NCBI RefSeq assembly: GCF_001659605.2
Contig: NC_035173.2
Coordinates: forward strand, 11,780,835-11,844,834
Direction: 5' to 3'
Origin: Manihot esculenta
Taxonomy: Eukaryota > Streptophyta > Magnoliopsida > Malpighiales > Euphorbiaceae
DNA: 64,000 nt
In this document: positions 56,826-64,000 of the stretch, one piece after another
Numbering within the stretch: position 1 is the stretch's first letter
Layout of the letters: each line of letters opens with the position of its first letter
Translations under genes and position numbers: made by a program
The notes under the pieces: model-generated
What the model saw: the letters and a program-made list of their open reading frames with translations, nothing else
Told to the model about the DNA's origin: nothing
The model's database searches: none

Positions 56826-57660
56826 ACTGTTTTGGAATGCTGCATATGCTACCTATGAGGCTACCTTTAAAAAGCATATTAATGCAGTGAAGGAGCTAAG
56901 TGTGAAAGCTCATGATGATTTTATGAAGTAGGATCTAAGAGCTTTTTAAAGCCTTCATTAATTGTCGGCCTAAATGTGATGTGATGGCTTTCAATCTTGC
57001 GGAGACTTTTACTTCATATATAGGCAAGTCTAGAATAATAATTTCAATGCTTGAGGATATCAGAAGCTATCTAATGGAGAGAATGTACACTAAATTATAG
57101 AATATGGCCAAAGTTTAAGATGCTATATGTCCAAGAACAAGAAAATAAATTGAAAATTTTAACCTAGGCACTAACTTGTGGACTGTTAGACCAATAGTGG
57201 GGAACACATTTTGAGTTGCAAATAGAGAGAGTTTTTTTATTGTCAGTATGCAGAACAAGTTATGCTCATACAGAGAATAGGACTTAAGTGGCATTTCATG
57301 TATTCATTTCATGAAGCATGAAGTTATGGACTATATAGAACTTTATTATAATAAGAAACAATACACTGACGTCTATAGTCATGCTATACAGCCTTTGAAT
57401 GGTTCAAATATATGGCCAGATATAGAAGGTCCTTCAATTTTACCTCTTCATTATAAATAAATGCCTGGTAGACCTAAGAGAAATAGGAAGAAGGATGCAT
57501 ATGAAGGACCAAGGACATATTCTAGCAAGTTAAGTAAGAAGGGAGTGGAGATAATTTGCCAGTATTGCTTGAAACTAGAATATAATAGGAGAGCATGTCC
57601 TACTGAAGATAAACCACCTACAGAAAAGTCACCTAAGATCAAAAGATATATCAATTATAT
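56826..57660 (+). pseudogene. MULE transposase relic, piece 3 (C-terminal part)
   Basis: The frame left at 44555 resumes with LFWNAAYATYEATFKKHI. Further on, with several frameshifts and stops, come a CDGFQS/NLAETF-like stretch, a SWIM-type zinc-finger remnant (CSYRE, DLSGISCIHF near 57270-57320), YYNKKQYTDVYSHAI and WPDIEG. The end, at 57461-57630, has GRPKRNRKKDAYEG followed by a CQYC...ACP knuckle remnant. This order (DDE core end, SWIM finger, GRPKK-rich basic tail) is the C-terminus of plant Mutator-like transposases. The terminal inverted repeats of the MULE were not identified. Confidence 0.75.
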
Positions 57661-59200
57661 GCATTTTTTTATTAATAATTTTAAAACCTTTAATATTTTT
57701 ATGCACTTGTTTATAGGGTAAGATAGATAGGCCAAAGAAAGACTTTGTAAATTTATTAAACAAAAAGAAAAGACAAGCTACAATACCTATTTTTGAGACT
57801 AATGAAAGCAATGCATCTCAAGACTAGCAAAATGTAATAAATAAAAGACTAGCAATATAAGGACATAGAGTACTTATATCTGATACTACTTCAAATTTAT
57901 GTTTTTTTTATTATATTACTTTAATATATATTAAAGGTTATTGATATATTGTATATAAATATTAGGAGAATCATCTGTTACTTTTATTAGTAGATCTGCA
58001 TCAATTGCAGCTACAACTAGAAAAGTAGAAAAATGCAACGAAGGCCAATCTTCTCAACCTATTGGATCATAATCTCCGAATTTTCAAAGTGCATCTTAAG
58101 AAGATATCTATGTTTTATCAGTTTAAATAAATAAGTTACCTATTAAGAGACCTGAAAATTAGAGAATACAATAAAATTTCACAATTGCTAGAAATGTATT
58201 TTGTCACCGTCATTATTATTGGGAATATATTTTGGTGTTGTTATTTGGTTGTCAATGTATGATGGTAAAATATTATTTTGAAGTGGAATATAGCTACTTT
58301 ATTTTGGATACAACACTATTTTGTATACTTTTACCAAAATTGATTTTGGAATGAAAAGTAAATTTAGCTTATTATTTAATCTTAATTTTATTTGATTATT
58401 ATTGCTTAATCTTATTTTTTTTTTGTTATTATCTAATCAAGAGGTTAATTTTGTTTGTTCAATATGAAAAGTAACTAAAGTTTTTGCAGAAAATTTAAAG
58501 TCTACAGGTTTATTAATTTATAACATTTTCTCAATATAACATCTTATGGAGAAAATGTGATAATTATTTGTTTATGATGTTTTTATAGGAAATTTGAATT
58601 TTGCATATTATTAATTTATAATGTTTTTGTAGCATAATATATCATGGAGAGAATGTGATAATTATTTGTTATAATGTTTTTGCAGCATATTGATTATTGT
58701 ATTGGCTCTGCATATTCCATGCTTGAATGCACTTAGATTTAGACATAAGAGAATCTTTTATTGAGTTTTCTTTATTGTTGCTTATGCTTATACTATAGAC
58801 ACAACTCCTTTATTGTCCATTTATCTAAAGAATTTATTACATAGACAAAAAAAAAAAAAAGCACAAGCAATGTTTCTCTTGTTAATAAATTTTTCTTCTA
58901 CAGAACTTGTCAGTGACCAAATTGAATTATAATAATTATATAAATATGTACCTGAAAGATAGAAAAATTCTAATATATAATTTTATTAAATATAAATATA
59001 CAAATAGTTATATGCATCAACGCATACTACCTTTAAAAAATGAATTTATACTAAAATACCCTTGAAAACTTTAGAGGTAATTGGCATAATTATCGTGCAG
59101 GTTAGTCTTCAATTTCAGTAAGTCTTAGGATATGACACAGTAATTAGTAAGAAGTTTGAATGGATTTTATTAAGAGCAAATTACTACTATATCCTTGAAA
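57661..59200. other. AT-rich intergenic DNA
   Basis: Apart from the tandem repeat listed below, nothing is recognisable. The sequence may include worn MULE 3' sequence. Confidence 0.45.
58480..58685. repeat. Tandem repeat, ~97-bp period, two copies plus
   Basis: Copies starting at 58480, 58579 and (partial) 58675 share GTTTTT.(A/C/G)AG, TTATTAATTTATAA, CATGGAGA-type and AATGTGATAATTATTTGTT segments. Confidence 0.75.
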
Positions 59201-60471
59201 TTTAACCTAACTAATTAAAATGCCCCTATAGTTTTAGAAATACATTAAACTGCTCTTATATTTTTATTCTGTTAATTGAAAAGTATATCCGTCAGTTTCA
59301 ACCCATTTTTTTTCGTTACTCTATTAGTCAAAGCAAGCAAAAAATAATTTATACCAAATATACCCTATTCATATCAAATAAAATTCACCTCGCCACTCTC
59401 CCTTCCATTCTCTCTCATCTCTTCACCAATACATAGAGTTGGTTATCGCATTTTATATGGAGAAAAAATATGAAACTTAAATAACAAATACACTGCATTG
59501 CTTATCGCATTTAATATGCTCAATTCTCCGCATGTATAGAGTTGCATTAGTTATTATAGGGTGGTTGGCATTGGCCACCTTGAACTCTTGTTCTTCATTT
59601 GTTCTTTCTCTTCCAATTAATTACAACTTTGTTAATATTAAATACTTCAAAATCAAAATCAATTGAAAGAGTAAAAGCTAGCATTAAACATTTCAAAATC
59701 AAAAGCAACTCAAAGAACAAAAACTTTCTCCACTGCATTAATTGAAGATGACAGCCATAGATGTGAGGAAAGTATAATAATGAACTAAAAATAACATATG
59801 AATTACCAAGAACCACCTTTAAATTACATTACAACCAACTAATTGTTCATCATTCATCAATCCATACATAAATATATAGCATATTACAAATCCTTACTAA
59901 TCATCAAATACCCACAAAATCAATCCAAGTTTTTCAACAAATTCATTTACCAAACACAAACGAATCAAGACACATGCAATCAACAGAATAGGAAACTTGA
60001 TGGACAAGCTCATCTCCTGCAGCAAGTGATCCTCAAACATCCTCTGGAGTATAGATTAATAGGAGTTAGAGTCTTGAAGCAATTGTGTGTAATAAGATCT
60101 TCCAGAACGTGGAGGACAATAGATCTTATTAACAGTGAGAGCTCCATATGAGATATAGTAATGTACTCTTCTCCAGAACAATGATATGTGGGAAAGCAAG
60201 GATGAAGTTTTAGAGTAGAGAAGTGTTGGATTTCATAAGATGGGTTGGTGAAGAGATGAGAGAGAATGAAGGCTGAGTGGTTAGAGGTGAATTTTATTTG
60301 ATATCAAGAGGGTATATTTGGTATAAAAATATTTTTTTATTGCTTTGACTAATAGATTAACAGAAAAAAGGGTTGAAACTAATGGATGCACTTTTCAATT
60401 AATGAAATAAAATATTAGGGCATTTTAATGTATTTCTAAGATACAAGAGCATTTTAATTAGTTAGGTTAAA
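59201..60471. mobile_element. Non-coding foldback element with ~230-bp terminal inverted repeats
   Basis: The left arm 59201-59430 (TTTAACCTAACTAATTAAAA to CATCTCTTCACCAA) matches the reverse complement of 60243-60471. The internal 810 bp has no protein similarity. The long inverted repeats and short non-coding interior resemble MULE-derived or foldback MITEs. No clear 8-9 bp target duplication was seen (left flank TCCTTGAAA, right flank CCTGTAACA), so the superfamily is open. Confidence 0.7.
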
Positions 60472-60473
60472 CC

Positions 60474-60660
60474 TGTAACACTCCTTACCTTGTTAAGGTA
60501 TAGACAGAGTAAAGATTATCACAAACTATACTTTTTTAGATATTTCAAAACTAAACAATTTTCTTTAACTAATTATAACACATTTTACCTTATCAAAGTG
60601 TAGATAGAGCAGTCACAAATTATACTTTCTTAAATATTTCAAAACTAAACCATTTTGTTT
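60474..60660. repeat. Direct repeat pair, ~80 bp
   Basis: TTACCTTGTTAAGGTATAGA... (from 60485) and TTACCTTATCAAAGTGTAGA... (from 60585) continue alike through ACAAA(C/T)TATACTTT and ATATTTCAAAACTAAAC.ATTTT. The segment starts TGTAACACTCCTTACC, an LTR-like beginning, but no partner LTR was found. Confidence 0.6.
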
Positions 60661-61938
60661 ATGTGTAATTACCAAGTTATTAGGTTGTTCATATAAATTT
60701 TATATATTCATAAGAAAATCAAAGGAAAATAGAAAATCACACAAACACCTAACATTTCTTGAATTTCTCTTTCGTTTCCACTTATACTCTCTTGTTATCT
60801 TCTTTCCTTTGATGTTCCTTCACCTAGGTTAATTTATATCTTAGATAAGGATTGAATAAATTGAAAATTAAAGTTTTATAATTCATATTCATGCATGAAG
60901 AAGTGAGAAAATGCTATTTCCGACATATTTTCTATGCTCACCTTTGATTTTCAAGCTTGTTGCATATGGAACCCTAACATTTCCTTCTTCAATTCTTTTA
61001 ATATATGGCTCTCTTTCTTTAACTCTTGATCTTAGGGTGAATTTTGGTTAAAGCAAGAAATTATTTTGGTGAGAGATTGGTTTGGATTTGGTGGAAGAAG
61101 GAAAAACAAAAATTTTAATTTTTTTAATGGAGTAATCCTCGGCTAAAGGAAGAATGGAAAAAGACAACCCTTTTTTTTTTGACTTTGTCATCTTTATTAT
61201 ATTTATTTAGGTGACACATGGAGGGCTAAGTTGAAGAGGTGAAAAAATAAAGGAGTAAAATTAAATTTTACCTTTAAACTTTTCATATTCACACATTAAC
61301 CTATTAAATGCTTTAACATATTCATTTTAGTTTTCAAACTTTCAATATTCATAGATTGACCTACTAAATTATGCTTTTAGCCTTTTGAAATCCATTTCAC
61401 TTAGGTAAGTATGTCAGGTAACCCTAAGCACCTCCCGGAGGTGACTCATTTCTAACACGCTAATAACACTGTCTACTTTATTTTTGGATATGTCCATTTC
61501 TTTATTTGAGTTTTCTATGATTCAGTTATTAGCAGTTTAGAGTTATGCTAGCACCTTCCTTAACTAGCTCAGGGTAAGCTAACACCTCACTCTAATGCCA
61601 CTTGCTCTAATAGTGAAATAACCTAATTCATACCTAATAATGTCACTATTCCTAATAATGTCATTATTCCTAACTATGGAATAAAACCTCAGAGATATGG
61701 TAGTAAATTGCCTTTTATTTAATGGATCTTATAGACAGAATGCGATAATTATTTGATATTGTATAATTTGTTATTTCGAAAGAGCATTCAATTCACATTT
61801 GCTCATGTATTGGTCTTCTTTTAAACTTTTCATAAGTCATTGATAGAATTTGAGATTATCAATAAACTTTTGATAGGATTATTGATAATTCTTTGCTACT
61901 ATAGGAATAGCTATTTTAAACCCACAAATTAATTATGA
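60661..61938. other. Intergenic DNA, no gene seen
   Basis: No supported gene. Short CCTAATAATGTCA(C/T)TATT repeats at 61638-61670. Confidence 0.45.
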
Positions 61939-62068
61939 ATTGATAATGAACACTAAATTCAAAGAAGCAAACCATTTTATTGGCAAATCATGGAAGATAC
62001 ATAATTGATAATGAACACTAAATTCAAAGAAGCAAACCATTTCATTGGCAAATTATGGAAGATACATC
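61939..62068. repeat. Perfect-period 65-bp tandem duplication
   Basis: Units 61939-62003 and 62004-62068 (AATTGATAATGAACACTAAA start) differ at about three positions, so the duplication is recent. Confidence 0.9.
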
Positions 62069-63690
62069 ACACTTCTTTTGTCTCTATATATTAAATTATA
62101 TATTACATAGATCAAGATGTATAATAAAGTTAAACAAATAAACCTAACTTTTTTATTTAAGGCCTCTCTAGCACATTTTTCAAACTGTAACTTTGAATTG
62201 TCTGAAGAAGCATGAGTCTTTCTTCCTTTAGCTGACAGTTTTTTTGCGTTTTTATAAGCAACTTTTCTTCTACTCTCTTTAATTTTTAATTTACATTGCA
62301 ATTATCGTCCTCCTTATAAGCCTATGCAGCTTCTAAAATATTAATTTTATTTAAAAATACATCAAATATAAGTATCCCTTGAATCACATCTCATCTCATC
62401 ATTTAAACATAAGAAAAATTTACAAATTGTAACCTATAGTTAAAACAAAATGAACAGTACACAGCTATCAAAATTCTATCCACAAAACTACTAACAACAA
62501 TTAATATGAATTCAAAACCTATTTAACTTTCTTAATGGAAAATAATAGAATCTTTATCCTAGATTTTTTTGTGTATAAAAGACCAAAAACTGCACATGAA
62601 TCTAGTGTCCAGGACAGAGTACTCGATCTCTACCACTCTCGCTAGATGAAGAACCACATATGGATGCCATCTAGATTGCACAAGAACATGACTGAGCTAA
62701 TACTGAGAGAGATTAATTAATCATGTAGGAATAAAAGAGCTTATCTCTTCCTCTTTATGTGATAGAGATAGAATAAGAGATTTCACTTTTCGAATTTGGG
62801 GATTTTAATTAAATGGAAGTTTAGGCTATCAACTTTAGGTTTAACTTTAGTAATGAAGTTACTTATGTGGATTATGCAAAATAACACCTAGAGTGCTATG
62901 TGTAATAATTTAAATGTTGTCAAAATTAATTTTAAAATTTGATACAATTATACCAAATTTGAAAAGTGGAGTTTTTTTTATCTATAATTAAAATTTTTTG
63001 ATTATATATATGAAAAAAATATAAAGTTGTGTGTTTTTTTTTATTAATAATTAGAGTCAAGCATTCAATCGGTTTAATTCAAAATCAAATCGAATAAACT
63101 AAAAATTAATATTTTAGTATTTATAAAAATCAAATCAAATTGAAATTGAATAGAAATCCAACTGAATCGAACTGAGCTGATTTGGTTTGATTTTATTAGT
63201 TTGACTTCTTATTAAATTTTTTATTTTTATTTTTTTAATTTTTTTATCCTTTATTTTTAATATTTTAAAATTCAATTGAAATATTTTATTTTTAATAATA
63301 GCATAATTTTTTATATAATAAAAAATAATATAGCATTGCACACTAATCAATTTAATATAATAAAAAATAATATAGTATTGCTGATTAATCAATTTAATTT
63401 AATTTTATCAATTTTTTTAAATTAAAATTAAATTGAATTAAAATAATTAAAATTTTAAAAATTAAAATCAAATTAAATTTAATAAAAAATTAAAATAAAT
63501 TTTTAAATTTATTTAATTCGATTAATTTTTTTATTTAAATCGAAAACTGATTACACCGTACTGAATAGCTCTATAATTTACAAATTTTTTTATGTATTTA
63601 TCTCTAGCATAAAATTTGAATATAATTTCAAGCTTGTTTCCTTATATTTTAACATGTAAAATAAAAGAAAATCACAACCGCTGATTTTTG
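62069..63690. other. AT-rich intergenic DNA with dispersed-repeat fragment
   Basis: The 83-codon minus-strand frame at 62053-62301 is Lys-rich but matches nothing known to me. At 63040-63560 the TCAATCGGTTTAATTCAAAATC-type, AAATCAAATTGAA-type sequence resembles the dispersed repeat near 22090. Confidence 0.4.
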
Positions 63691-63699
63691 TATATGTAT

Positions 63700-63909
63700 A
63701 TTAGATATAAATTAATTAAAAATGATAGGTGCGCGTTTGAAGCGTAAATAAAACAAACTTAGGTTTAGACATTGAAGCTTCACCACACGCCGTTCCTTCA
63801 AAGGGGAAAAGGAAAACTCTATTTTTATCTTTTGTGGTGGCTGAAGAAGAACAACTACGTAAGCTTCTCTAATAGCTTAGAATCCACATCACAATCTGGC
63901 TAAAGAGAG
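63700..63909 (+). other. Probable non-coding first exon of a gene leaving the window
   Basis: A GC-richer stretch after 63730 leads to GAAGAAGAACAACTACGTAAGC and then to a consensus plant donor AGAGAG/GTAAGTT (GT at 63910). A T-rich intron-like sequence follows (TTTTTTGATTGTTTTTTTC). From 63765 to the donor there is no ATG, as expected for a 5' leader exon with a leader intron. The coding part, if any, lies beyond 64000. Confidence 0.4.
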
Positions 63910-64000
63910 GTAAGTTAAATCTCTCTCGCCTCCTTTTGTTTTTTTGATTGTTTTTTTCTTGGTTTTGTTCGCGATGTATTTCTGCACCTATATGAATTTA

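Noticed and set aside
59843..60151. 102-codon frame inside the foldback element as a transposase
   Set aside because: No transposase motif; sequence is low-complexity and has no conserved residues I could identify.
62053..62301. Lys-rich 82-codon minus-strand frame as a small gene
   Set aside because: No recognisable motif, AT-driven codon use, no promoter or splice context, and it overlaps a recent tandem duplication.
63135..63392. 85-codon minus-strand frame
   Set aside because: Composed of Ile/Lys/Tyr/Asn from AT-rich repeats; low complexity.
63761..63768. AGGTTTAG as a telo-box marking a ribosomal-protein gene
   Set aside because: It does not match the AAACCCTA telo-box in either orientation, and no coding sequence is in view.

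Overview
This is a 64 kb window of a plant nuclear chromosome. A eudicot is certain from the content: a UNUSUAL FLORAL ORGANS-type F-box gene, a BBX28/29-type B-box gene, tRNA-Met-primed LTR retrotransposons and AT-rich intergenic DNA. The LTR families and both genes look like Euphorbiaceae (cassava relatives), but that is an inference from memory and was not searched. No rRNA, tRNA, CRISPR or prokaryotic features were seen.

Layout. 1-9.7 kb holds decayed transposon debris: a worn Ty3/gypsy gag-protease relic (about 640-2160), a tandem duplication (2091-2695), a CRM-like chromovirus fragment folded into a 3.1 kb inverted-repeat structure (3531-6629) and a small TRIM (7279-7819). 10161-11462 is the intact, intronless UFO/FIMBRIATA F-box gene. 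11.9-22 kb is repeat-rich: a decayed LTR, minus-strand LINE fragments that are internally deleted, an (AT)n tract, and a complete but disabled Ty1/copia element (17115-21389). 22897-23833 is the two-exon B-box gene. 24.1-26.4 kb is another LINE relic, broken by an LTR fragment.

26.6-57.7 kb is a nest. A Mutator-like (MULE) transposase relic is cut into three pieces (26655-26755, 44307-44555, 56826-57660). The first cut is a 17.5 kb Tekay/Del-type chromovirus array with three LTRs and two gag-pol bodies, flanked by one TTATT target duplication (26756-44306). The second cut is a solo-type LTR (element D), itself split by a very young 9.9 kb chromovirus (element C, 46853-56770, target duplication CTTAT). 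The second body of the array keeps an uninterrupted gag-pol-chromodomain reading frame (36993-41972). Its sister copy has a CpG-type stop, and element C has a 2-bp frameshift.

57.7-64 kb is AT-rich, with tandem repeats, a foldback element with about 230-bp inverted repeats (59201-60471), and at the right edge a likely non-coding first exon of a gene that continues outside the window.

The most unusual signals are two. The chromovirus LTRs carry dense copies of a 13-bp quasi-palindrome (TTCGGCCGCCGAA) at which LTR length changes occur. Their 2.2 kb leaders also share a splice-site-like exon/intron layout across three diverged families. The two cellular genes (UFO, BBX) are unrelated neighbours in gene islands between transposons; nothing suggests a functional cluster.
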